Source: an uncultured Acidobacteriaceae bacterium (GTDB lineage Bacteria > Acidobacteriota > Terriglobia > Terriglobales > Acidobacteriaceae). From it: a stretch of DNA of 64,000 bases. Below the pieces are notes generated by a model. That model did no database searches, was not told where the DNA came from, and saw only the letters and a program-made list of their open reading frames with translations. The stretch lies in the NCBI GenBank assembly GCA_903842065.1, contig CAIMKZ010000093.1, positions 1-64,000 of the forward strand, given 5' to 3'. The position numbers and the translations under genes are program-made. Below, one piece after another: positions 10,339-20,151 of this stretch (its first letter is position 1; every line of letters begins with the position of its first letter).

Positions 10339-11610
10339 TTGCCAACCCGCCGTGAATTCGTGAAGGCATCGACGGCCGCTGCGCTGTGGGCGGTGGGCTG
10401 CCGCAAGAAGACCTCTGCCAACCGGGTGGTGAAGATCGGCTACGTTGGCCCGTTCTCGGGTTCTCTGGCGGCCTTTACCGAGCCTGACGCTTTTGTGCTC
10501 GGTCGCATTCGCCGCGCTATCGCCGGCGGCCTGGTTATTAACGGCCAGCTTCATCCCGTTGAGATCATCGGCAAAGACAGCCGCAGCGACCCGAACCGGG
10601 CCGCCGAGGTGGCCAGCGAACTCATCCAGCGCTCGAACGTCGACATTCTGGTAACGGCGCACACACCGGAGACGGTGAGCCCGGTAAGCGACCAGGCGGA
10701 GATCAACGAGGTTCCCTGCGTGACTACCGATGCGCCCTGGCAGCCGTACTTTTTTGGGCGCGGCGGCAAGGCGGACGAGGGCTTCGACTGGACCTATCAC
10801 TTTTTCTGGGGCGCGGATCAGCTCGTCGACGTGTACACGAATATGTGGGACACGGTCGAGACCAACCGCGTGGTAGGGGCACTGTGGGGCAACGACAACG
10901 ACGGCAATGCATTCGGCGATCCGGTCACGGGCTTTCCGCCGGTCTTTGCCGCGCGCGGATTCAAGCTGGTCGACTCGGGCCGCTTTCAGCTCGACATCAA
11001 CGACTTCTCGTCACAGATCGGCGCCTTCAAGCGAGCCAACGTTGAGATTCTTACCGGCGTTCTGCCGCCTCCGGGTTTTGCCACGTTCTGGAGTCAGGCC
11101 GCCCAGCAGGGCTTCCGGCCCAAGGTTGTAACCATCGCGAAGGCGCTGCTGTTTCCGGCTGCGGTTGAGAGCATTGGCCCGCGTGGTGACAAGCTGACTA
11201 CCGAGGTTTGGTGGTCGCCGCATCATCCCTTCCGCTCGACGCTTACCGGGCAGAACGCGGCAGAGCTTTGCGCAGACTATATGCGCGAGACGGCCAAGCC
11301 ATGGACGCCGCCGCTCGGCTTCAAACATGCGTTGTTCGACGTGGCTATCGATGTATTGAAGCGAGTGAAAGATATCGACTCGCCGGAGTCGATCATCGAG
11401 GCGGTGCGGGCGACGAATACCAGTACAGTGGTCGGCCAGGTGGCATGGCGCGGCAAGCCGGTGCGCAACGTGTGCACCACGCCGCTCGTCGGCGGACAGT
11501 GGGTGCGCGGCGAGGACGGCCGCTACAGCCTGAAGATCGTAAACAACAAGCACGCTGAGGAGATTCCGGTGGAGACCGGGCTTCAGCCGATCGACTACTC
11601 CGGAGCGTGA
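10339..11610 (+). CDS. ABC importer substrate-binding protein (branched-chain amino acid type)
   Basis: 423-residue periplasmic binding protein of the Leu/Ile/Val or amide receptor family (type I fold: VVKIGYVGPFSG, VEIIGKDSRSDPNRAAEVASELI, then the second lobe). The N-terminus TRREFVKASTAAALWAVGC is a twin-arginine signal ending in a lipobox-like AVGC, so it is probably a Tat-exported lipoprotein. The start is TTG (10339), with AGGGGGA upstream. The ligand is unknown; the protein has many Trp/Phe residues (PWQPYFFG, FDWTYHFFW, EVWWSPHHPF) around the expected cleft, which could suit an aromatic or hydrophobic ligand (inference). First gene of a six-gene operon with four-base gaps or overlaps. 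Confidence 0.85.
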   Translation: MPTRREFVKASTAAALWAVGCRKKTSANRVVKIGYVGPFSGSLAAFTEPDAFVLGRIRRAIAGGLVINGQLHPVEIIGKDSRSDPNRAAEVASELIQRSNVDILVTAHTPETVSPVSDQAEINEVPCVTTDAPWQPYFFGRGGKADEGFDWTYHFFWGADQLVDVYTNMWDTVETNRVVGALWGNDNDGNAFGDPVTGFPPVFAARGFKLVDSGRFQLDINDFSSQIGAFKRANVEILTGVLPPPGFATFWSQAAQQGFRPKVVTIAKALLFPAAVESIGPRGDKLTTEVWWSPHHPFRSTLTGQNAAELCADYMRETAKPWTPPLGFKHALFDVAIDVLKRVKDIDSPESIIEAVRATNTSTVVGQVAWRGKPVRNVCTTPLVGGQWVRGEDGRYSLKIVNNKHAEEIPVETGLQPIDYSGA

Positions 11611-11613
11611 TGG

Positions 11614-12334
11614 ATGGAAGTGCTGCGGATTGAAAATCTGAAGAAGAGCTTTGGCGCCATCAAAGTTGCCGACGCCGTTAACCTGAGCATCGCCAAGGGC
11701 GAGGCTGTGGGCATCATCGGGCCGAACGGCGCGGGCAAGACCAGCCTCTTCAACCTGATCAGCGGCAACCTAGCGCCCGATGCCGGAAAGATCTATCTGC
11801 TCGGCAAAGATGTGACCGCGATGGGAGCGGAGATGCGCTGCCGCGCGGGAATCGGGCGGACGTATCAGATCCCCCAGCCATTCTCGGGCATGACGGTATT
11901 TGAAAACTGTTTGGTAGCGGCGACCTCTGGCGCGGGCAAGAGCGAGCGGGCCAGCTACGACAACTGCGCCGAGGTGCTGCGCGAGATGCACCTGCTTGCC
12001 AAGGCCAACGTGCTGGCCGGCAGTTTGACGTTACTTGAACGCAAGGCGCTGGAAGTGGCGCGGGCGCTGTGCTCGGAGCCGCGAGTGCTACTGCTCGACG
12101 AGATTGCGGGCGGGCTTACGACGGCCGAAGCTTCCGAACTGGTTGAGACTCTGCGCGGCGTACACACGCGCGGCGTTGCGATTGTCTGGATCGAGCATAT
12201 TGTTCACGCACTGGTGGCGGTAGTGAACCGGCTGGTGGTGATCGACTTTGGCGCAAAGGTGATGGAAGGCGATCCCGCCGAAGTGATGGCCAGCGCCGAG
12301 GTCAAGCGAATCTATATGGGAATGGAGGCTCACG

Positions 12335-12345
<11 letters not shown>
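11614..12345 (+). CDS. ABC importer ATP-binding protein 1 (LivG type)
   Basis: 243-residue ATPase on the cytosolic face of the importer. Walker A is GPNGAGKTSLF (about residue 37), with a Q-loop IGRTYQIPQPF and Walker B VLLLDEIAGGL. The signature loop reads SLTLLERKALEVARAL, the degenerate LivG-style version with no LSGGQ. The LivG-specific end, with VIDFGAKVMEGDPAEVM, is present. It starts three bases after the binding-protein gene and overlaps the next ATPase by eleven bases. Confidence 0.9.
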
Positions 12346-13035
<690 letters not shown>

Positions 13036-13039
<4 letters not shown>

Positions 13040-13908
13040 AGGCATTTCTCGACAGCATCCTCTCTGGAGTTCTGCTGGGCTCGCTCTACGGGCTCTTTGC
13101 CTCGGGCCTCTCGCTGGTCTTCGGCGTCATGCGGCTGGTTAACGTGGCTCATGGCGACTTCATCGTGCTCGCCGCGTTTCTGGCTCTCGCCTTTCTTCAC
13201 ATCACTGGAATCGCATCGCCGTTCCTGATGCTGGTGATTCTGATTCCTCTGATGTTTGTTCTCGGATATCTGTTGCAGCGCGGCGTTCTGAATCCCGCGC
13301 TCGGGCCAGACATACTGCGGCCCGTGCTGATCACTTTCGGACTCTCGGTGATCGTGCAGAACGGATTGCAGCAGGCCTTCTCCGCGGACTCGCAAAAATT
13401 GCAGGGCGGCAGGATCGAGACAGCGAGCATTCCGTTACCCGACGGCCTCGCCATCGGCACCTTCCCGCTGCTGACGCTTGTTGTTGCTGTTGCGCTGATC
13501 GGATTGTTGCAGTGGATTCTCTATCGCACCAAGCTGGGCAGAGCACTGCGTGCAACCTCGGACGATTTGAGTACCGCTGGGTTGATGGGCGTGAATACTC
13601 CGCACCTGTTCGGCATCGCCGCCGGACTTGCGATGGTGACAGTTGCGGTGGCAGGCGTCTTCACCGGCATTCGCGCCAGCTTCGATGCATCGGCCGGTCC
13701 GGCGTGGCTCATCTTCGCGTTTGAAGCGGTGATTATCGGCGGGCTTGGCTCGTTGTGGGGCACGCTTGCCGGCGGAATCATTCTTGGCATCGCGCAGGCG
13801 ATCGGAGCCTACCTCTCGCCGGCCTGGCAGATGCTGGCCGGCCACGTGGTGTTTCTCATCGCGCTCATGTTCTTCCCCCGCGGACTGTTTCCGAGGAGGA
13901 GCGAATGA
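13036..13908 (+). CDS. ABC importer permease 1 (LivH type)
   Basis: 290 residues, about eight hydrophobic helices. The LivH opening GVLLGSLYGLFASGLSLVFG and VNVAHGDFIVLAAFLA are clear, as is the coupling region LGRALRATSDDLSTAGLMGVN. It forms the inner-membrane channel with the LivM-type partner. The start overlaps the preceding stop and its own stop overlaps the next start, so the operon is translationally coupled. Confidence 0.9.
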
Positions 13909-14966
13909 GCACTGCCATGACAAAAGTTGTCCAGAGCTCGCGGACCTCGCGCATCGCCGGTCTTGTTGCGATCGTGCTGATTCTTGCGCTGCTGTCGGCG
14001 GCCGGATGGGCCGATCGCGGCACGCTCTCGCTGCTGATGGAGTTCTTCTGCTATCTGGCGCTGGCGGAGATGTGGAATCTGCTCGCGGGTTTCGCCGGAA
14101 TCGTCTCTCTGGGACAGCAGGCGTTTCTGGGCCTCGGCGGCTACGCGCTGTTCTTTGCCGCGCTGCGTCTGGGCTGGAACCCTCTTGAGGCGTTTCTGCT
14201 TGCCGGCGTTGCGGGCGCCATCATCGCTGTGCCCAGCGCGCTCGTAGTCTTCCGCCTGCATGGGGCGTATCTCGCCATCGGCACGTGGGTGCTGGCAGAG
14301 GTGTTGCGGCTGATCTTCTCTGAAGTGCCGAGCCTGGGCGCGGGCTCGGGCATCAGCCTGCCGGTCAAGTTCGCAAAGAGCGTACATCTCGGCGGGATGC
14401 ATCGTGACGCGGTGCTGTATCTCGCCGCGCTTGCGCTTGCGCTCATCACCATTCTGGCCTCGTATCTGCTGCTGCGCTCGCAGCGGGGACTTGCGCTCAC
14501 GGCGATCCGCGACAACGAACTTGGCGCGCGCAGTTCAGGCGTGAGGATCTTCTCGGTCAAACTGATGGTCTTTGCCGCGACCGGCCTCGGCACCGGCTTC
14601 ACCGGAGCGCTGCTCTATCTTGCCAAGCTGCGCATCTCGCCGTTGGCAGCGTTCGATGTGAACTGGACCAGCTACATGATCTTCATGGTAGTGATCGGCG
14701 GAGTGGGAACACTGGAGGGCCCGATCGTCGGCACACTGGTGTATTTCATCCTGCGCCAGTATCTTGCCGACCTGGGTAGCTGGTACCTCATCATCCTCGG
14801 TGTGGTGGCCGTCACCGTCATGTTGCGGCTCCCCATGGGAATCTGGGGTACAGTGGCACGCAAGTACGACATCTCTCTGTTCCCGACACGGCGGCGCGTG
14901 CTCTTCGATCAAGACAAGCCAACAACACCCGGCGTTGCCGCGAGCAGCGCTGAGACGACTGCATAA
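13905..14966 (+). CDS. ABC importer permease 2 (LivM type)
   Basis: 353 residues with about nine to ten TM helices. LivM motifs are WNLLAGFAGIVSLGQQAFLGLGGYA and the coupling helix LTAIRDNELGARSSGV; the C-terminal tail after SLFPTRRR is cytosolic. ATG 13905 is chosen: GAGGAGGAGCG lies directly upstream and the ATGA overlap with livH is canonical, although the frame is open from 13755. The stop TAATG overlaps moaA by one base. Confidence 0.9.
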   Translation: MSTAMTKVVQSSRTSRIAGLVAIVLILALLSAAGWADRGTLSLLMEFFCYLALAEMWNLLAGFAGIVSLGQQAFLGLGGYALFFAALRLGWNPLEAFLLAGVAGAIIAVPSALVVFRLHGAYLAIGTWVLAEVLRLIFSEVPSLGAGSGISLPVKFAKSVHLGGMHRDAVLYLAALALALITILASYLLLRSQRGLALTAIRDNELGARSSGVRIFSVKLMVFAATGLGTGFTGALLYLAKLRISPLAAFDVNWTSYMIFMVVIGGVGTLEGPIVGTLVYFILRQYLADLGSWYLIILGVVAVTVMLRLPMGIWGTVARKYDISLFPTRRRVLFDQDKPTTPGVAASSAETTA

Positions 14967-15949
14967 TGACACTTACAGATACATTCAATAGGACTATCAA
15001 CTACCTCCGGCTTTCGGTGACGGACCGGTGCAACCTGCGCTGCCAGTACTGCGTGCCGCGCAATTTGCCCGCGGTCGGCGGCACGCGCGACGCGTTGTCG
15101 TTCGACGATCTCTTTCGCCTTGCTCGCATCTCGGTCGGTCTGGGAATTCGCAAGGTGCGCGTTACCGGCGGCGAACCGCTGGTGCGTCCCGGCATTGTGG
15201 AGTTTCTGGAGCGCGTGAGCCGCATCGAAGCCCAGCCTCAGGTGGTGCTTACCACCAACGGCATGATGCTGAAGAAACTCGCCGTGCCTCTGCGCGAAGC
15301 CGGTGTGCGCCGCCTCAACATCAGTCTCGATTCGCTGAAGACGGAAACGTTTGCTTCGGTCACCGGCGGCGGCGATGTGAAGATGGTTCTCGACGGCATC
15401 GACGCCGCGCAGAAGGCCGGCTTTCCGCCGCCGCAGATCAACATGGTCGTATTGCGCGGCATCAACGAGCAGGAGATTCCCGACTTTGCGCGGTTCGCAG
15501 TGGAGCGGGGCCTCAACGTGCGCTTCATCGAGTACATGCCGGTCTCTGGCGATGCGGGCTGGCGCGCGCACTTCATGCCGTCTAGCGAAGTGCTGGAGAT
15601 GATCGGCCGCGAGCATCGTCTTACTCCGGTCAAGAGCATGGATGGCGCAGGCCCGGCCCGCTACCATCTGCTCGGCGACGGTCCCGGAATGGTGGGCGTA
15701 ATCAGCCCCATCTCCGAGCACTTCTGCTCGCAGTGCAACCGCATCCGCATCTCGTCGGACGGCATGGCGCGCGGCTGCCTGCTTCGCGAAGACACTACCG
15801 ACCTCAAGCCATTCCTGGCCAGCAGCGACGAGGCGGTTCGAGAGATTCTTACAACGATCATTCTCCACAAGCCCGAGCGGCACAACGTCACCGAGGCCGA
15901 GTCGCGCACCGGGCAGGGATGGGTTCCTATGTCGGCCATCGGCGGCTAA
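14966..15949 (+). CDS. moaA: GTP 3',8-cyclase (molybdenum cofactor biosynthesis)
   Basis: 327-residue radical-SAM enzyme converting GTP to 3',8-cyclo-GTP, the first step of molybdenum cofactor synthesis. The radical-SAM cluster C..xC..C is TDRCNLRCQYC (Cys 22, 26, 29), the second [4Fe-4S] site is HFCSQCNRIRISSDGMARGC (Cys about 253, 256, 270), and VTGGEPLVRPGI and the C-terminal GG are present. It shares a TAATG junction with the LivM-type gene, so it is transcribed with an importer whose cargo is not obviously molybdate. No moaC, moaD, moaE or moeA lies in the window. Confidence 0.93.
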   Translation: MTLTDTFNRTINYLRLSVTDRCNLRCQYCVPRNLPAVGGTRDALSFDDLFRLARISVGLGIRKVRVTGGEPLVRPGIVEFLERVSRIEAQPQVVLTTNGMMLKKLAVPLREAGVRRLNISLDSLKTETFASVTGGGDVKMVLDGIDAAQKAGFPPPQINMVVLRGINEQEIPDFARFAVERGLNVRFIEYMPVSGDAGWRAHFMPSSEVLEMIGREHRLTPVKSMDGAGPARYHLLGDGPGMVGVISPISEHFCSQCNRIRISSDGMARGCLLREDTTDLKPFLASSDEAVREILTTIILHKPERHNVTEAESRTGQGWVPMSAIGG

Positions 15950-16133
15950 GCCTTTATCAGCTTTTCCGCTATTCTGCACCTTCGAAATCCAGGCAGGCCC
16001 GGGCTATGCTCGCAGGCGCGCTACTTCTTTGTTCAAGAGTGCGCACGCGAGATGCTGGAAAGCCTGCACGGCTTCTGAAGTTGCCTTCATTCATAACAGC
16101 ACTGCATTCATTCAACCAACGAGGTACGTCTTC

Positions 16134-16787
16134 ATGAATAAATCTGTTTCTTGCGCGCAGGCCGTCGAGATGATTCCCGATGGCGCTTCGCTGATGGTAG
16201 GCGGATTCATGGGAGTGGGTTCGCCGCACCGCATCATTAACGAACTGGTCGCTCAGAAGAAGAAGGATCTGACGGTCATCTGCAACGACGCGGGCCGGCC
16301 CAACTATGGCATCGCCCATCTCATCTCGGCCAGACTTGTGAAGAAGCTGATCGCCACTCACATCGGGCTTAACCAGGAGTCGCAGCGGCAGATGATCGCC
16401 GGTGAGATGGAGATCGAACTGATTCCGCAGGGCACCATGGCCGAGCGGATTCGCGCCGGCGGCTTCGGACTGGGCGGTGTGCTGACATCGACAGGCATCG
16501 GCACAATTGTTGCCGAGGGCAAGCAGGTGATCGAGGTGGACGGCAAGCAGTTCCTGCTGGAAAAGCCGCTTACCGCGGACTTCGCGCTGATCGGCGCGGA
16601 TCGGTCGGATTATCGCGGCAACCTGGAGTATTCGCTCACGGCGCGGAACTTCAACCCATTGATGGCCATGGCCGGCAGGGTCGTGATCGCCGAGCCGAAG
16701 ACGATTGTGCCCATGGGCGTGATTCCTCCGGATTCTGTCGTCACTCCGTTCGTATGCGTCAATTACATCGTGGAAGGGGCATTTTGA
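16134..16787 (+). CDS. 3-oxoacid CoA-transferase, subunit A
   Basis: 217 residues; with the next gene it forms an acetoacetate- or succinyl-CoA:3-oxoacid CoA-transferase (AtoD/ScoA type) that moves CoA between carboxylates in the cytosol. GGFMGVGSPHRIINELV is the family's GGFG..G.P opening; GVLTSTGIGTIVAEGKQ and PLTADFALIGADRSD follow. ATG 16134 has GAGGT eight bases upstream. Both subunits are separate, as in most bacteria, with one base between them. The physiological acceptor is not clear; ketone-body or short fatty-acid use is usual for the family. Confidence 0.88.
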   Translation: MNKSVSCAQAVEMIPDGASLMVGGFMGVGSPHRIINELVAQKKKDLTVICNDAGRPNYGIAHLISARLVKKLIATHIGLNQESQRQMIAGEMEIELIPQGTMAERIRAGGFGLGGVLTSTGIGTIVAEGKQVIEVDGKQFLLEKPLTADFALIGADRSDYRGNLEYSLTARNFNPLMAMAGRVVIAEPKTIVPMGVIPPDSVVTPFVCVNYIVEGAF

Positions 16788-16788
16788 T

Positions 16789-17466
16789 ATGGACGAGAAA
16801 ACGATTATTGCCAAGCGCGTTGCGCTGGAGTTGAAGGACGGCGATCTGGTGAACCTCGGCATTGGCCTGCCGACGATGGTGCCGCAGTTCCTGCCTTCGA
16901 AAATCGAAGTGTACTTCCAGTCTGAGAATGGAATCGTGGGCCTCGCGGCGATGCCGGCTGAGGGCTATGAGAACAAGGCGCTCACCGATGCCGGCGGCGG
17001 CTACGTGGGAGCGATCCCCGGCGCGGCATCGATCGACAGCGCGTTGTCGTTCGGGCTGATTCGCGGCGGTCATCTCGACCTGAGCGTGCTGGGCGGCCTT
17101 GAGGTCGACGAGCTTGGCCTGCTGGCCAACTGGATGATCCCGGGCAAGATGGTGCCGGGCATGGGCGGCGCGATGGATATCGTTTCCGGAGCAAAGCGCG
17201 TGATCGTGGCCATGACCCACACAGCCAAGGGTGGCAAGCCGAAGATCATTCCCGCATGCACGCTGCCGCTCACTTCGGCGCGCCGTGTGAGCTTGATCGT
17301 CACGGAACTTGCGGTGATCGAGCCGACCGACGAGGGTCTGGTGCTGCGTGAAGTGGCGCCGGGCGTAACGGTCGAGCAGGTTGTGGCCGCGACTTCGGCA
17401 AAGCTCATCATCCCGGCCAATGTGCTGACTATGCCGATCAACGTGGATGCGCAAGCGGCAGCTTGA
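16789..17466 (+). CDS. 3-oxoacid CoA-transferase, subunit B
   Basis: 225 residues, catalytic subunit (AtoA/ScoB type). NLGIGLPTMVPQFL and SENGIVGLAAMP carry the conserved stretch with the active-site Glu (S-E-N-G), and LGGLEVDELGLLANWMIPGK and GMGGAMDIVSGAKRVIVAM are the acyl-CoA pocket signatures. It is followed by a strong hairpin at 17502-17545. Confidence 0.9.
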   Translation: MDEKTIIAKRVALELKDGDLVNLGIGLPTMVPQFLPSKIEVYFQSENGIVGLAAMPAEGYENKALTDAGGGYVGAIPGAASIDSALSFGLIRGGHLDLSVLGGLEVDELGLLANWMIPGKMVPGMGGAMDIVSGAKRVIVAMTHTAKGGKPKIIPACTLPLTSARRVSLIVTELAVIEPTDEGLVLREVAPGVTVEQVVAATSAKLIIPANVLTMPINVDAQAAA

Positions 17467-17501
17467 TCGCCGCTCATCTGAATCCGCAATAAGTAAACAG
17501 C

Positions 17502-17545
17502 CTCAGGCGGCGTCTTCCAGCAACAGGAGACGCCGCTTGAGTTTT
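17502..17545 (+). terminator. Terminator of the CoA-transferase operon
   Basis: Arms CTCAGGCGGCGTCT and AGACGCCGCTTGAG (one G-T pair) with a 12-base loop, followed by TTTT. Confidence 0.85.
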
Positions 17546-17606
17546 GCACCTCGCCTCTGCTCCAATTGAGACAGAGCGCATTTGTTGTACGGGGAATGGA
17601 GCAACT

Positions 17607-18203
17607 ATGACGTCGGCAGAAGCAGATTCCAGGTTAAACGAGATGCTGGAGCAGACCGAGGCGATGCACAAGCATCTGTGCCCGCGCCAGGTTCTGGGTG
17701 TGCGCATGGGACTCCTTGCATCTGAGCTGCTCGGCATCGAGATGCCGCAGAAGGACAAACGCGTGCTGGCATTCGTTGAGTCCGATGGCTGCTTTGCCGA
17801 CGGCCTCAGTGCCGCGACGGGCTGCACACTTGGCCACCGCACGATGCGGCTGTTCGACTACGGCAAGGTAGCGGCGACGCTGGTCGATACAAAGACCGGC
17901 CGCGCCGTTCGCATCGCTCCGCGTGCCGACTCACGGAAGCGCGCCGCCGAGGCCGTGCCAGAAGCCGCAAACCGCTGGAAGGGCCAGCTCGAGGCCTACA
18001 AGAGCATTCCAAGTGAGCTTCTGCTTGAAGCTAGAGAAGTCGCCGTGAATCTCGATGTGGCCGCGCTGGTGGGCAAGGCGGGAGTGCGCGTGAACTGCGC
18101 CCGTTGCCAGGAAGAGATACTTAACCAGCGCGAAGTGGCGCACGAGGGCGAGACCCTTTGCCAGAGCTGCGCGGGCGATAGCTACTGGCGGGCGGCGGAG
18201 TAG
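17607..18203 (+). CDS. FmdE domain protein with C-terminal zinc ribbon
   Basis: 198 residues. The N-terminal FmdE domain (about 10-140: HKHLCPRQVLGVRMGLLASE, VESDGCFADGLSAATGCTLG, LFDYGKVAATLVD) is named after the E subunit of archaeal formylmethanofuran dehydrogenase, a Mo/W enzyme. The C-terminus has CARCQEEILNQREV and GETLCQSC, four Cys forming a zinc ribbon like DksA/TraR fingers. Start ATG 17607 with GGAG upstream; the frame is open to 17544. In bacteria the FmdE domain is found alone near molybdo-enzyme genes; moaA lies 1.7 kb away here, which is suggestive but separated by the CoA-transferase. Function unknown. Confidence 0.75.
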   Translation: MTSAEADSRLNEMLEQTEAMHKHLCPRQVLGVRMGLLASELLGIEMPQKDKRVLAFVESDGCFADGLSAATGCTLGHRTMRLFDYGKVAATLVDTKTGRAVRIAPRADSRKRAAEAVPEAANRWKGQLEAYKSIPSELLLEAREVAVNLDVAALVGKAGVRVNCARCQEEILNQREVAHEGETLCQSCAGDSYWRAAE

Positions 18204-18209
18204 CGGCGG

Positions 18210-18728
18210 TTACTTTGCCTTCGCGTACTCTTCGTCGGTCACCTGCTCGAACCACTGGGTGACCTTGCCTTTGGGCTCTTCGTAGATGGCGATGTGCGTC
18301 ATCGATGCGTCCGGCGCAGCGCCGTGCCAGTGGCGGACGTTGGGCGGAGTCCAGATGATGTCTCCCACATGAATGGCCTGAATGGGCCCACCCTGCTGCT
18401 GAACAAACCCCGATCCCGCAGTCACAATCAGTAGCTGCCCCATCGGGTGGCTGTGCCACGCGGTGCGCGCGCACGGAGCAAACGTGACAGACAGAACGCG
18501 CGGCTTCAGGCCCTCGATGGGCTCGGAGAGCGTGTCCATCTTTACCGCGCCGATGAAGTGATTTGCCGGGCCGGGCGCGGTGGGAACTGCATCGGGGTGC
18601 AGGATGGAGAACGCGGGCGAGGCCAGATCGGGAGCCTTTGCGGGCGAAGGGGACTGCGCCGCAGCTACTGCCGAGATACAGACCGTGCCGAGGAATAGAG
18701 AGAAAAGAGTATTGTTCATGCGCCGCAT
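18210..18728 (-). CDS. Secreted cupin protein
   Basis: 172 residues: signal peptide MRRMNNTLFSLFLGTVCIS ending near AVAAAQ, then one cupin domain. The two cupin motifs are visible: CARTAWHSHPMGQLLIVTAGSG (G-x5-HxH-x3,4-E-like, with an HSH metal pair and a Gln in place of the Glu) and GDIIWTPPNVRHWHGA (P-x4-H). It is probably a periplasmic metal-binding oxygenase or isomerase, or a plain binding protein. Its convergent neighbour is the FmdE gene. The start has GAGGAGG seven bases upstream. Confidence 0.75.
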   Translation of the reverse strand: MRRMNNTLFSLFLGTVCISAVAAAQSPSPAKAPDLASPAFSILHPDAVPTAPGPANHFIGAVKMDTLSEPIEGLKPRVLSVTFAPCARTAWHSHPMGQLLIVTAGSGFVQQQGGPIQAIHVGDIIWTPPNVRHWHGAAPDASMTHIAIYEEPKGKVTQWFEQVTDEEYAKAK

Positions 18729-18890
18729 AGCGAGCCTCCTCGAGTTCTAACCAACCCACGTATTGTAGGTCTTTGCGCGTGGTCTTAGGAATAGAGCACA
18801 TGGTTAAGATTTGCTCATCTGTTCAGACGCCCTTCGGTCCAACCCCTGCACCGCACCAGTTGCGGCCAGAGTTTGCCGCGGGGAGCACGC

Positions 18891-20132
18891 GTGCGCAAGA
18901 GCAAACTGATTCGACCCGATTATGCTGAGCGGTTCCGCTGCATCGGCGCGGAGTGCGAGGACACCTGCTGCCGGGGCTGGTACGTGGCGGTCGATGAGGA
19001 GTCGTATAACCGATATCGGTCGCTGCCTGAAGGGCCGCTACGCGCGGAGATCATGGCCGCGGTTGAGCCGACGCCAGAGGCGGCAGCAAAGGCCGGAGCC
19101 AAGGCCCATGCGGCTATCAGGATGCGGGGGACCGGCGATTGCCCCTTACTGAACGAGGAGCGCCTCTGCCGGATACAAGCCGAGCTCGGTCACGAATACC
19201 TCTGCGGCACATGCCAGAGTTACCCCCGCACTCCGTATCACATCGATAAGATGGACGAGTGCTCGCTGTCGCTCTCGTGCCCCGAAGCTGCTCGGCTGGT
19301 TCTGCAGTCTGAGCAACTGCTCACGCCGCCCGACGGGCCCGGCTACGAGATCACGTGGAACGACACGACGCGCACCTTTGCGCCCACGCGCAAGTACTTC
19401 TGGCCGATCCGCGAGTTTACGGCTCGTCTGATCACGAACCGGAGCTATCCCCTGTGGCAGCGGCTGTTTCTGCTGGGCACTTTCTCGCGGCGGCTCGACG
19501 CGATCGCGCACGATGATCTGAAGCGCACGGTGCCGGAGTTTCTACAGGACTTCAGTGAAGCGGTGGATTCGGGTACGCTCAGGGATGCTATCGAGAGCAT
19601 CCGCCCCGACCCGGCGACACAGCTTGACATGGTGCTGCAATTCGTCGAGCTGCAAAAAACACCGTGCGTCAGTACACGGTTGATCGAGTGCCTGGTGGCA
19701 TTCGCCAGCGGGATCGGCTGCCGCCCCGGGGCCACGAGAGCCGATCAGATCGATCGTTATGAGTCCGCGTATCGCGAGATCTACGCGCCCTTCTTCGCGC
19801 GCCGTCCGCACATACTCGAGAACTACCTGCTCAACCAGATGTTCCGCCAGCTATTCCCGTTCGACACCGTCCTCTTCAATCCGGCCGCGACTCCCGACTG
19901 CGCAGAAAGCTTTGCCAGACTGGCTACTCAGTTCGCGCTGATCAAGGGCATCCTGATCGGAGTTGCCGGCTTCTATGCGGAACGATTCTCGCAGGCTCAT
20001 GTGGTTCAGGCCGTGCAGACGGTCTCGCGGCACTTCGAGCACAGCCCGCAGTTTCTTGAAGCCGCTGCCGCGCTGCTCAATGCGCGAAATATGAACAACG
20101 CGGCTGGGCTCACCATGCTTATTCGGAATTAG
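18891..20132 (+). CDS. FliB-like protein (flagellin lysine-N-methylase family)
   Basis: 413 residues. The N-terminal cluster CIGAECEDTCCRGWYVAVDEE, the CPLLNEERLCRIQAELG segment and CGTCQSYPR are typical of FliB-type proteins, whose N-terminal Cys block probably binds an iron-sulfur cluster; the family methylates flagellin lysines in enterobacteria. No flagellar or chemotaxis gene lies in this window, so the target here is open. The start is GTG 18891, with GGGGAG six bases upstream; an in-frame TTG 18 bases earlier (18873) lacks a ribosome site. Confidence 0.7.
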   Translation: MRKSKLIRPDYAERFRCIGAECEDTCCRGWYVAVDEESYNRYRSLPEGPLRAEIMAAVEPTPEAAAKAGAKAHAAIRMRGTGDCPLLNEERLCRIQAELGHEYLCGTCQSYPRTPYHIDKMDECSLSLSCPEAARLVLQSEQLLTPPDGPGYEITWNDTTRTFAPTRKYFWPIREFTARLITNRSYPLWQRLFLLGTFSRRLDAIAHDDLKRTVPEFLQDFSEAVDSGTLRDAIESIRPDPATQLDMVLQFVELQKTPCVSTRLIECLVAFASGIGCRPGATRADQIDRYESAYREIYAPFFARRPHILENYLLNQMFRQLFPFDTVLFNPAATPDCAESFARLATQFALIKGILIGVAGFYAERFSQAHVVQAVQTVSRHFEHSPQFLEAAAALLNARNMNNAAGLTMLIRN

Positions 20133-20151
20133 CAATCGGGCGCCGGCAATC

